NCBI GenBank assembly: GCA_030146705.1
Contig: JASLBE010000050.1
Span: forward strand, 1 to 23,599
Length of the DNA: 23,599 nucleotides
Origin: Tissierellales bacterium
Lineage (GTDB): Bacteria > Bacillota > Clostridia > Tissierellales > Tissierellaceae
Direction: 5' to 3'
Shown here: positions 8,019 to 15,254 of the stretch, one piece after another
Layout of the letters: every line of letters starts with the position of its first letter
How positions within the stretch are numbered: the first letter of the stretch is position 1
Position numbers and translations under genes: made by a program
The notes under the pieces: generated by a model
Databases searched by the model: none
The model's input: only the letters and a program-made list of their open reading frames with translations
Told to the model about the DNA's origin: nothing

Positions 8019-8846
8019 TTATCTTCCTAACTTGTCTATATAGTTTAAAATTTTATTTCCTTCTATTATTTTAGAAAAAGATTTTTTCTCGGAAAGTAAA
8101 TTAGTAAATATTAAGATACATATTACTAATATTTTTCCTAAAAAAGAAAAATTAATAGCAACATAATAACCTAAACTATAACCTAAAATATTTGATCCTG
8201 TATCTCCCATCATAGAACTTGCTTTTAAATCATATTTTATATATGACAATAGTATACCATATAGAGAAATTATAATATAACTATCTAAGAAATTTTTAGA
8301 AATTATTATATTAAAAACTGATATTGCAAAAAAAACCTTTATAGCCCTACCTGGCCTAAGATCAAATAGGTTCATTAGATTTGTAAATAAGGCTATTAAT
8401 ATAGCATTTACTAGGATTTCCATAATATTATTTGATATGTAAAAACTTACATAAATGGAAACCAAAAATCCTAAGGATGCCTTTATATTGCCAGTAGTTA
8501 ATTTTCCCTTGAAAAATGCACCTATGTGCCCCTTAAATCCCTTATACTCATCTGTACCAACAGTATCATCTAACAGTCCAAGCAGACCTATAAAAATAAA
8601 TCCTGCTAGGTAAATTTGTGAGTTTAAGTAAACTTCATCTATTTTTAAAATTTTTCCAAATAAAGACATAAACACTATTGTTATTACCTGGGCGAATATT
8701 ATCCCTAAGCCCATGGCATTTGGTATCATATCCCCCCTATAATTTTCCTCTAATAAGCTTGTTTTTAAAAGCATATGTCTTAATTTAGGCATAAATATAA
8801 ATCCTAATATAGTAGAAATTATAAAGCTAAATAAATTTATCTTCAA
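8019..8846 (-). CDS. MraY/WecA-like polyprenyl-phosphate sugar-1-phosphate transferase homologue
   Basis: The protein has about 275 residues with roughly nine hydrophobic segments, the first at residues 5-20, so it is an integral membrane protein. It carries the family's paired Asp motif LGLLDDTVGTDEYKGFKGH (about 94-112), NLMNLFDLRPGRA in place of the usual NxxNxxDGxxGL (about 156-168), and MMGDTGSNILGYSLG (about 213-227). Members move a sugar phosphate from a UDP sugar to a lipid phosphate on the cytoplasmic face. It is shorter than MraY (about 320) and lacks the C-terminal His-rich loop, so it is probably not the essential MraY. TTG is the apparent start, with GAGGTG six bases before it. 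The glycosyltransferase directly upstream may act on the same lipid-linked product. Confidence 0.78.
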   Translation of the reverse strand: MKINLFSFIISTILGFIFMPKLRHMLLKTSLLEENYRGDMIPNAMGLGIIFAQVITIVFMSLFGKILKIDEVYLNSQIYLAGFIFIGLLGLLDDTVGTDEYKGFKGHIGAFFKGKLTTGNIKASLGFLVSIYVSFYISNNIMEILVNAILIALFTNLMNLFDLRPGRAIKVFFAISVFNIIISKNFLDSYIIISLYGILLSYIKYDLKASSMMGDTGSNILGYSLGYYVAINFSFLGKILVICILIFTNLLSEKKSFSKIIEGNKILNYIDKLGR

Positions 8847-8850
8847 ACCA

Positions 8851-9549
8851 TCACCTCTTATAGCCTTTAAAAAACATTACAGTAAATGTTTTTAAAATAT
8901 CTTTAAATTGCTTGCCCCTATGGATAAATCCAGATAAGTTTCTTTCCGTATACCTATGGGTCATATTAACTCCTACCTCCAAAACTCTAAATCCTTCATT
9001 TAAAGCTTGAACTGTCATGGCCACCTCTATCCCATACCTATTTGGTATATAGTTGATTTCATCAAGGACTTCCTTCTTATATACTCTCTGACCTGAAAGC
9101 GATGTATAGATTTCCTTTCCAGTAAAAAATTTAACCCCATTTTTAGCCAGTCCTTTAACTAAACCTAAACCACCCTTTTTATCTGTAACAGTCCTAGCTT
9201 CTGGAAATTTAGCGATTGTAAAATCTGCCCTAGAATTTAAAACTGGTTCTATAAGCTTATTTATCTCTGAACTAGTAGTTCCTAAATCACCATCTACTAA
9301 AACCAAGTATCCATAATCTATTTCTTTTATTGCTTTTTTTATAGCATATCCCTTGCCCATATTTTTATCATAAGTTATAAACTTTTTCCCTAGTTTTTTA
9401 ATTTCTTCAAGAGTATTATCTTTAGAACCGTCATTAACAATTACTATTTCATCAATTAATTCTATGGTCTCTAGGTTGCTTATTGTATCTTTTATAACAT
9501 CAGCTTCATTATAGACTGGAACTACGCATACTACCTTATTTTTTTCCAT
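8851..9549 (-). CDS. Glycosyltransferase family 2 (GT-A fold)
   Basis: The protein has about 232 residues. It begins with the GT2 nucleotide-binding strand VVCVVPVYNEADVI (about 6-19), then VNDGSKDNT (about 38-46), NMGKGYAIKKAI (about 63-74) and LVDGDLGTTSS, which supplies the DxD-like metal-binding acidic pair (VDGD). SLSGQRVYKKEVL and GIEVAMTVQALNEGFRV follow the pattern of polyprenyl-phosphate or lipid-linked sugar transferases such as dolichol-phosphate mannosyltransferase homologues. No transmembrane helix is evident, so it probably works at the inner membrane face with the MraY-like protein encoded next. I use the ATG at 9549 (GAGGG upstream) rather than the in-frame TTG at 9561. Confidence 0.88.
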   Translation of the reverse strand: MEKNKVVCVVPVYNEADVIKDTISNLETIELIDEIVIVNDGSKDNTLEEIKKLGKKFITYDKNMGKGYAIKKAIKEIDYGYLVLVDGDLGTTSSEINKLIEPVLNSRADFTIAKFPEARTVTDKKGGLGLVKGLAKNGVKFFTGKEIYTSLSGQRVYKKEVLDEINYIPNRYGIEVAMTVQALNEGFRVLEVGVNMTHRYTERNLSGFIHRGKQFKDILKTFTVMFFKGYKR

Positions 9550-9568
9550 ATTATCCCTCAATTATAAA

Positions 9569-10360
9569 TTACTTAAGTGGTAAAACACTTTCAGCAGTTC
9601 CTTTTATACCAAAGTTACCACCTTTACTATTTAAAGAAAGTACTGTTGCTACCTTTCCAATTTTCATATCAATATTGTCAACTGTTGTAATACCATATTC
9701 CTTATACTTACTTGCATAAGAGTTTCCAACATAAGATTTCTCAACTCCAACTACATCTACTCCTAAATTTTTTGCAGTATCAATAACAAGCTTATCTACT
9801 AAGGCTACCTTATTGTCAGTAGTTTTTGATCCACCACATACTATTATATAGTCTGGTTTTATACTATAGTTTCCAAGTGTCTTTATAGCTCCCATATCCT
9901 TTAGCTCCTTGAAAATAGTCCCATTCTCTCCATTAACTATATTAGTAACTAATTCTTTTAATTTATTAGATTCTACTCTTTCTAAAGAAGTTAAGTTTAC
10001 TACATTTGCCCCAGCTTTTTCCAAGTCATATCCTATGGAGGAGTTGACATATGAATCGCTGGTTTCTATTAGGGATATATTCAATCCTTCTAATTGATCC
10101 TTTATTAAAATCTCATAGCTTTCATCTATATATTTTTCCCTATTTTTACTTTTTTTATTAAGCTCTTCATTTTCTAGAGCTAAGTCTTCATTTTCTTTCC
10201 TAATAGTCTTAAACTGAGTTTCAACTATACTAACTAAATTTTCCTGCTGGTCTGTTATAAAGCCTTCTGTATCCATGGAAAAACCTATGTAAATCCCTAG
10301 ACCTAAAGCAGTAAATATAGCTACTATTGAAACTACATAAAACTTCATATTCGGTAACAT
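9569..10360 (-). CDS. steB: SteB/MctB-like protein (annotated elsewhere as copper transporter family)
   Basis: The 263-residue protein has one N-terminal transmembrane helix (residues about 6-26, FYVVSIVAIFTALGLGIYIG). A coiled-coil stretch rich in E, K and N (about 40-85) follows, then an extracytoplasmic alpha/beta domain with YIIVCGGSKTTDNKVALVDK and GVDVVGVEKSYVGNSY. This matches the MctB/SteB family. MctB was described in mycobacteria as a copper-related channel, and SteB in Corynebacterium as a membrane partner of SteA in cell separation. The gene directly follows steA, so the division-related reading is preferred over copper. The ATG at 10360 has AGGAGG 5 bases upstream. Direct copper-handling residues are not apparent. 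Confidence 0.75.
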   Translation of the reverse strand: MLPNMKFYVVSIVAIFTALGLGIYIGFSMDTEGFITDQQENLVSIVETQFKTIRKENEDLALENEELNKKSKNREKYIDESYEILIKDQLEGLNISLIETSDSYVNSSIGYDLEKAGANVVNLTSLERVESNKLKELVTNIVNGENGTIFKELKDMGAIKTLGNYSIKPDYIIVCGGSKTTDNKVALVDKLVIDTAKNLGVDVVGVEKSYVGNSYASKYKEYGITTVDNIDMKIGKVATVLSLNSKGGNFGIKGTAESVLPLK

Positions 10361-10370
10361 AAAATCCTCC

Positions 10371-11492
10371 TTACATCCCCATCATTAACATAAATCTAAT
10401 TTTTAAAAGCTTTAAAAAATTTCTAGTTATCGGGTTTATTAAAGTTAAAATTAAAATTGGTATAAAGGCTGCTATTATAATTACTATTAAATACTTGATA
10501 TTAAAATCACTTCCATACAGCTTGTTTACACCTCTTGCATCTACTAACTTATCTCCCACCTTAAGTCTTGTCAAGAATGTACTAGCCATTCCCTTCCTTC
10601 CCTTTTCTAAAAAATCAATCATATTTGTGTGGGTTCCCAAGGCTACTATTAAGTCTGCATTGTTTTCATAGGCCAAAAGAAGAGCAATATCTTCACTAGT
10701 CCCTGGTGATGGGTATATGATTGGGTCTATTCCTAAATTTTTAACTCTTTCATATCCAGGTGCCCTGCCATCTCTAAAAGCATGGACTATAACTTCTTTT
10801 GCTGAAAGTAAACAGTTATCAGAAACACTATCCATATCTCCTATTACAACATCGGGAGTATAGCCAAACTCTAGTAAGGCATCTCCACCACCATCTACTC
10901 CAACTAAGATTGGTTTTACCTCATCAATATAATTTTTTATAGTAACAAAGTCTTGCTTATAATCCTGCCCACGAACTACAACTAACACATGCCTATTATT
11001 GAAGTTAGTTTTTACCCTAGGTATCTTTATACTCCCTGTTACTAGACCCTTTTCCTTTTTTGCATACTCCAGGGTGTTTTCTATAAATGCATCCAATTCT
11101 TTTTCTATATTATCAAAACCTTTTTTTAAAAGCCCCTTAATGGTTTCATCTTCTAAATGGATACACCTAGCCACTATCTTTCCGTCTTTTAAAATCGAAT
11201 CTTTGCTTATTTCAATTATATCTCCTTCATTAAGGCCTTCTACAGCTTCTAAATTTTCAACCTCAAATATTGGTATTCCTTCCTTCATTAATACTTCAGG
11301 TCCCCTATTTGGATACTTACCACTAATTGTTTCCTCTGTATTTATGATCCCAACCACTTCTTTTTCTACTAGGGATCTAGCTGCTACTTCATCTAAGTCT
11401 CTATGGGAAATTAAAGCAATATCTCCTGGCGTTAATCTTTTAGTTAGATTTTTTGTAACCCTATCCCTCTTAACTTGCGCCTTTATATACAT
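10371..11492 (-). CDS. steA: SteA-like putative cytokinetic ring protein
   Basis: The protein has 373 residues. The N-terminal part (about 1-155) includes RLTPGDIALISHRDLDEVAA. A central thiamine-pyrophosphokinase-like domain carries VGVDGGGDALLEFGYTPDVV and the GDMDSVSD motif (about 218-225), then SPGTSEDIALLLAY and ALGTHTNMIDFLEKGRKGMA. A single transmembrane helix lies near the C-terminus (about 333-353), leaving a short basic tail. This architecture is that of SteA, which with SteB affects septation and wall hydrolase activation in Corynebacterium; the role in Firmicutes is inferred. The ATG at 11492 has GGAGG 7 bases upstream; an in-frame GTG at 11516 would overlap recN and lacks a ribosome site. 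Confidence 0.8.
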   Translation of the reverse strand: MYIKAQVKRDRVTKNLTKRLTPGDIALISHRDLDEVAARSLVEKEVVGIINTEETISGKYPNRGPEVLMKEGIPIFEVENLEAVEGLNEGDIIEISKDSILKDGKIVARCIHLEDETIKGLLKKGFDNIEKELDAFIENTLEYAKKEKGLVTGSIKIPRVKTNFNNRHVLVVVRGQDYKQDFVTIKNYIDEVKPILVGVDGGGDALLEFGYTPDVVIGDMDSVSDNCLLSAKEVIVHAFRDGRAPGYERVKNLGIDPIIYPSPGTSEDIALLLAYENNADLIVALGTHTNMIDFLEKGRKGMASTFLTRLKVGDKLVDARGVNKLYGSDFNIKYLIVIIIAAFIPILILTLINPITRNFLKLLKIRFMLMMGM

Positions 11493-11512
11493 AAATAACC
11501 TCCAACTGATTA

Positions 11513-13210
11513 TCACATTTTAGATTTTAATTCATTACACATGTTTATCATTTCCCTGGCATGTTTTTTTGTAGTATCGGTTAACCTAGGACCACCTATT
11601 AACCTTGCTAGCTCTTCTACCCTACTCTTATCATCTAAAAGTTTAATATAGGACCCAGTCTTATTATTTATAGTTTCTTTATTAATAGAATAATGCCTAT
11701 CTGCCATGGCTGTTATTTGTGGAAGGTGTGAAATACATATAACTTGGTGGTCTTTAGAAATTTCGTAAATTTTTTCTCCAACTAACTGGGCTGTCCTTCC
11801 AGAGATTCCTGTATCTATTTCATCAAATATCATAGTATCAATATTATCATGGCCTGCCAATATTGTCTTAAAGGCCAGCATTATTCTAGACATCTCTCCT
11901 CCTGATGCTATTTTAGAAAGGGGCATTAGACCTTCCCCTATGTTGGTAGAAATCAAAAATTCAACCCTATCTATCCCATCTATATTAAAATCATTGAGTT
12001 CTTTAAAGTCCACCTTGAAAACTATATCCTTCATGTTAAGATATTCTAATTCTTTTTGTATTTTCTCCTCTAAATCTCTTCCAATTTCTTTTCTTAAACC
12101 TGATAAGTTTCTAGACTTCTCTAAGAGTTTTTCCTCCATAAGCCCTATTTCTTTTTTTAATTTCCTAATCTCAACCTCTTGATTTGCTAAAATTAAAAGT
12201 CTCTCTTGAGCCTCATCCTTAAATTTAAGGATTTCTTCAAAGCTTTCTCCATACTTACTCTTAAGCCTATTTATCAAATCCAACCTATTCTCTAACTCTA
12301 TCAAATAATTAGGATTTGCCTCCAAAGAGTTCCCATAGTCATAAATATCCCTAGTTAAATCTTCCAATTCAAAACTTATATTCCTATATCTTTCGTAGAT
12401 AGATAAAATTTCTTCATCTATTTCCTTAATCTTTTCAAGTTCTGAAATATCCCTATTTATTATATCAAGTATGGCTGTTTCTTCAAAGCTATTAGACTTT
12501 AAATTTCCTAGAACTTGCATAAAAATATTATTTATGAAATTTATTTCCTTGTACTTCTTGTACTCCTTCTCTATATCTAAGTCTTTTTTCACATCTAAGT
12601 TTGAAGCTTCTATTTCATCTATTTGATATTTTAAAATATCAATTTCCCTATCCCGCTCAGAGCTTTCTATAGATATTTCACCTAAGTAATTCCTCTTATT
12701 TTTAAGTTCTATATAGGCTGATTTTATTTCCAACTTAAGGTCCTTAAATTCTTTATTTCCAAAAGAGTCAATAAGAAATTTATGGTTATCTACTTCTAAT
12801 AGTGATTGATGCTCATGTTGTCCAAAAATATCGACTAGGTTCCTAGTAACTTTATTAAGCATTGATAAATTTACATTTTTCCCATTTATTTTTGTCAAAC
12901 TAGGTCCATTTTTAGAAATACTTTTATTTATTATTAAAATCCTATCTTCTTCAATTTCTATCCCATAATCTTTAATAATATAATCTATCTCTTTATTTTC
13001 AACATAAAAAACTGCCTCTAGTATGGCCTTATCTTCACCTGTTCTTATAAAATCCTTATTAGATCTAGACCCTAATAAGACTCCTAAGGCTTCTATTAAG
13101 ATAGACTTACCTGTTCCAGTCTCTCCTGTAATTATATTTAAGCCATTATCAAATCTAACTTCTAAATTTTCTATAATTGCAAAATTTTTAATATTTAATT
13201 CTAATAGCAT
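11513..13210 (-). CDS. recN: DNA repair protein RecN (SMC-like ATPase)
   Basis: The protein has 565 residues, typical for RecN. The Walker A motif GETGTGKSILIEALG is at about residues 29-43 and IFGQHEHQSLL (Q-loop region) follows near 133. A long coiled coil (about 155-390) separates it from the C-terminal ATPase half, which has the ABC signature IASGGEMSRIMLAFK, the Walker B MIFDEIDTGISGRTA and the switch HLPQITAMADRHY. RecN binds DNA ends and helps organise double-strand-break repair with RecA. The ATG at 13210 is preceded by AGGGGG. It follows tlyA by 19 bases. In related genomes argR lies between tlyA and recN and spoIVB-spo0A follow recN; here those genes are absent and steA follows. Confidence 0.96.
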   Translation of the reverse strand: MLLELNIKNFAIIENLEVRFDNGLNIITGETGTGKSILIEALGVLLGSRSNKDFIRTGEDKAILEAVFYVENKEIDYIIKDYGIEIEEDRILIINKSISKNGPSLTKINGKNVNLSMLNKVTRNLVDIFGQHEHQSLLEVDNHKFLIDSFGNKEFKDLKLEIKSAYIELKNKRNYLGEISIESSERDREIDILKYQIDEIEASNLDVKKDLDIEKEYKKYKEINFINNIFMQVLGNLKSNSFEETAILDIINRDISELEKIKEIDEEILSIYERYRNISFELEDLTRDIYDYGNSLEANPNYLIELENRLDLINRLKSKYGESFEEILKFKDEAQERLLILANQEVEIRKLKKEIGLMEEKLLEKSRNLSGLRKEIGRDLEEKIQKELEYLNMKDIVFKVDFKELNDFNIDGIDRVEFLISTNIGEGLMPLSKIASGGEMSRIMLAFKTILAGHDNIDTMIFDEIDTGISGRTAQLVGEKIYEISKDHQVICISHLPQITAMADRHYSINKETINNKTGSYIKLLDDKSRVEELARLIGGPRLTDTTKKHAREMINMCNELKSKM

Positions 13211-13229
13211 AAATACCCCCTATCAACTA

Positions 13230-14024
13230 TTAACTTAGTTTTTCATGTGCTAGTTCAACAATTTGTTTTATACTTATAGAAGGATTTTTCCCATGGTTTT
13301 TTTTAAGTAAAGCCAAAAATTCAATATTTCCAGTTGCACCAGTTATAGGTGAAAAAGTAAAATCTACTGGACCTAAGTTATAATCGGAAATCTCCAAAAA
13401 AATATTCTCTATAACTTTTTTATGAATAGCTGGGTCTCTAATTATTCCCTTTTCTCCAACCTCTTCTTTTTTTGCTTCAAATTGCGGTTTTATAAGGATA
13501 ACTGCTGATCCGTCGTCAAATAAAAAATCATTAATTATAGGCAAGATTATTTTAAGGGAAATAAAAGAAACATCAGTTGCAATAAAATCCAGCTTGCTTG
13601 ATAGTTGACTAAGGTCCACATCTCTAATATTAGTCCTTTCCATTACAACCACCCTACTATCATTTCTAAGTCCCCAGTCTAACTGCCCATAACCAACATC
13701 AACTGCAAAAACTTTCTTACCATGGTTTTTTAATATACAATCAGTAAAACCACCTGTTGATGCCCCTATATCCATACAAATTTTATCAGTTAAATCTAGT
13801 TTAAATTCTTTTAAGGCCTTTTCAAGCTTAAGTCCACCTCTTGATACATACTTATGATTCTTTCCTTTAATCCTGATTTCCGAACCATACTCAATCATAT
13901 CGCCAGGCTTACTAATTTTCTGTTCATTAACAAGGACCAATCCCTGCATTATATAGCTTTGACCTATTTTAATATTATCTACATACCCTTCTTTATATAG
14001 AACAATGTCTGCCCTATCCTTCAT
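13230..14024 (-). CDS. tlyA: TlyA family rRNA 2'-O-methyltransferase / hemolysin-like protein
   Basis: The protein has 264 residues. An S4 RNA-binding domain (about 1-65, including GQSYIMQGLVLVNEQKI and GDMIEYG) is followed by an FtsJ/RrmJ-like SAM methyltransferase domain. SRGGLKLEKAL supplies the catalytic Lys, DIGASTGGFTDCIL the SAM loop, VDVGYGQLDW the acidic motif and LIKPQFEA the later catalytic Lys. TlyA methylates ribose of rRNA cytidines (C1409 of 16S and C1920 of 23S in mycobacteria); whether both sites are modified here is unknown. The ATG at 14024 lies 10 bases after the oapA stop, so the two are probably co-transcribed. The tlyA-recN pairing next to ispA is a conserved Firmicute arrangement. 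Confidence 0.93.
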   Translation of the reverse strand: MKDRADIVLYKEGYVDNIKIGQSYIMQGLVLVNEQKISKPGDMIEYGSEIRIKGKNHKYVSRGGLKLEKALKEFKLDLTDKICMDIGASTGGFTDCILKNHGKKVFAVDVGYGQLDWGLRNDSRVVVMERTNIRDVDLSQLSSKLDFIATDVSFISLKIILPIINDFLFDDGSAVILIKPQFEAKKEEVGEKGIIRDPAIHKKVIENIFLEISDYNLGPVDFTFSPITGATGNIEFLALLKKNHGKNPSISIKQIVELAHEKLS

Positions 14025-14034
14025 AATTCAATCC

Positions 14035-14607
14035 TTAACCTTCCTTAAAAATTTTAAGTTTTAACTTACTTTCAGTAAAATATAATATTTTCGCAATTAC
14101 ATGTAAAATGGATTCATAATTTTCCATAGCAACTGTTTTGCCTACTGCCTTTCCACCTACTGTAAAAGATGCAATTAATGAAGTCACTACTAAGGCTAAT
14201 ATACCTCCATTTAAATTTTTATGAACTTTTAATATATTAAAAACAATATTCGTTCCTATTGCCCCTGAAATAATACCGCTTATATCTCCTATAACATCGT
14301 TACAAAAATTTGAAACCTGTGATGCATTTCTAACAAGTTTTATAGCATATTTAGCCTCTACTACTTTATTGGCCGCCATGGCATGAAATGGTTTCTCCTC
14401 AGCTGTTGTAACTGCTATACCTATTATATCAAAAATTATCCCTATTAATATAAACACTATTAAAACTATAAAGGCTGGAATTATATCTAAATTTTCTACT
14501 AGCCTATTACTAATAATTGTAAATAGTCCAGCTAAAAAAAATGTCCAAACACTAATGAAAATTACCCATTTCTTATTTAATTTTTCAAAAACAGATTTCT
14601 TTTTCAT
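14035..14607 (-). CDS. oapA: OLE-associated protein OapA (multi-pass membrane protein)
   Basis: The protein has 190 residues, with a basic N-terminus (MKKKSVFEKLNKK) and four hydrophobic stretches at about 14-32, 41-67, 112-130 and 139-157. Between the second and third lies a conserved cytoplasmic segment with GIAVTTAEEKPFHAMAANKV and NDVIGDISG; DVIGD fits the DxxxD pattern noted for OapA. OapA is a homodimeric membrane protein that binds OLE RNA and holds it at the cell membrane. The gene lies immediately downstream of the OLE RNA, as in the described loci, and this context carries much of the identification. AGGAGG stands 5 bases before the ATG at 14607, and tlyA follows by 10 bases. Confidence 0.88.
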   Translation of the reverse strand: MKKKSVFEKLNKKWVIFISVWTFFLAGLFTIISNRLVENLDIIPAFIVLIVFILIGIIFDIIGIAVTTAEEKPFHAMAANKVVEAKYAIKLVRNASQVSNFCNDVIGDISGIISGAIGTNIVFNILKVHKNLNGGILALVVTSLIASFTVGGKAVGKTVAMENYESILHVIAKILYFTESKLKLKIFKEG

Positions 14608-14625
14608 ATTTTCCTCCTAAATAAT

Positions 14626-14660
14626 TAAATAGCTGATAGCCTAAGGCTATCAGCTATTTA
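14626..14660 (-). terminator. Strong hairpin at the 3' end of the OLE RNA
   Basis: A perfect 16-bp stem (14626-14641 with 14645-14660, core AGCTGATAGCC/GGCTATCAGCT) closes a 3-base loop. The minus-strand sequence after it is TAATTATTTAGGAGG: U-rich but interrupted, and merging into the oapA ribosome site. It is therefore a likely but leaky intrinsic terminator that would end most OLE transcripts and let some polymerases read into oapA, tlyA and recN. No separate promoter for oapA is visible in the 18 bases between stem and start. Confidence 0.7.
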
Positions 14661-15216
14661 TATGGTGGTGATAAATTGTGTAAATCTTACGGCTTTGGTC
14701 CAGTAGGATTTCCCTAGTAAGAACTGCCTGTTGCCATAACAGTGGTTTCCCTTTAATCTTACCATTACCTTGTCACCAAAGGTACAACTAGATTGCCACT
14801 TAGGCCGCACTGTAATCCACAATCTACCTCAAAATTGAACAGTCTAGGAGTTTTCCTCTACAAGTCAACTACTCCTTAGCCTCTTTTGCAAAAGTGGTTT
14901 CGGCAACAAAACCCTTAAAGCCTTGGGCCCTTCTCGTCTTTAAGGATGGCTTGCCATCTGCCAAGTTCACTCAAGGCAGGCTACTCTACTATCCATTAAA
15001 TAGTAGGTTTATCACAACAATGGCTAGTTGTGTCTCCACGGAAGTAGGGTCATCGCCCGCATGCCTTTGCAGATCGCCCCATCTTCCTTACTTCCTGTAA
15101 AGACCCCCAACTGGGCGTCGGAAGCCTATACAAGAAACTTCATCGATATGCCTTTAAACGGATTTTTAGCCCCGTCTTCCAGAATAATTTCATCGACTAG
15201 AATACTGCACCACCAA
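14661..15216 (-). ncRNA. ole: OLE RNA (ornate, large, extremophilic RNA)
   Basis: The region lacks a credible protein gene, is clearly GC-richer than its surroundings and is bounded by a promoter and a hairpin terminator. At about 560 bases it is near the known OLE length (around 600). It sits between ispA and oapA, the described OLE location. Its ends pair: minus-strand TGGTGGTG (15215-15208) with CACCACCA (14670-14663). Internal hairpins include CTGCC/GGCAG (14979-14975 with 14962-14958), ATGGC/GCCAT (14957-14953 with 14950-14946) and CACAAC/GTTGTG (15032-15027 with 15018-15013). OLE RNA forms a membrane-associated RNP with OapA and other proteins and is linked to ethanol, cold and Mg2+ tolerance in Halalkalibacterium halodurans. 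Identity rests on context, size and structure; a covariance search was not possible. Ends are approximate to about 10 bases. Confidence 0.87.
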
Positions 15217-15221
15217 TGCTT

Positions 15222-15250
15222 ATTATACTATAGTCATTTAATTCTTTCAA
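15222..15250 (-). promoter_or_regulatory. Promoter of the OLE RNA
   Basis: Minus-strand TTGAAA (15250-15245), a 17-base spacer and a perfect TATAAT (15227-15222) form a near-consensus sigma-A promoter beginning 5 bases after the ispA stop codon. The predicted start of transcription is near 15215, right at the first paired base of the terminal helix. This agreement between promoter and RNA structure supports both calls. Confidence 0.8.
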
Positions 15251-15254
15251 TCAA

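Noticed and set aside
9569..10360. Copper transporter reading of the SteB-like protein.
   Set aside because: No Cys- or Met-rich metal motif is visible, and the gene is directly paired with steA, so a cell-division role is the better-supported reading.
10999..11523. A 174-codon plus-strand open frame opposite steA.
   Set aside because: It is antisense to a well-supported gene, its product is a hydrophobic, serine-rich shadow sequence, and it has no ribosome site.
14661..15216. Riboswitch, tmRNA, RNase P RNA or group II intron as explanations for the GC-rich gap.
   Set aside because: The length, its own promoter and terminal helix, the following membrane-protein gene and the ispA neighbourhood fit OLE. 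No tRNA-like ends, tag reading frame, P4-type RNase P motif or reverse transcriptase gene is seen.
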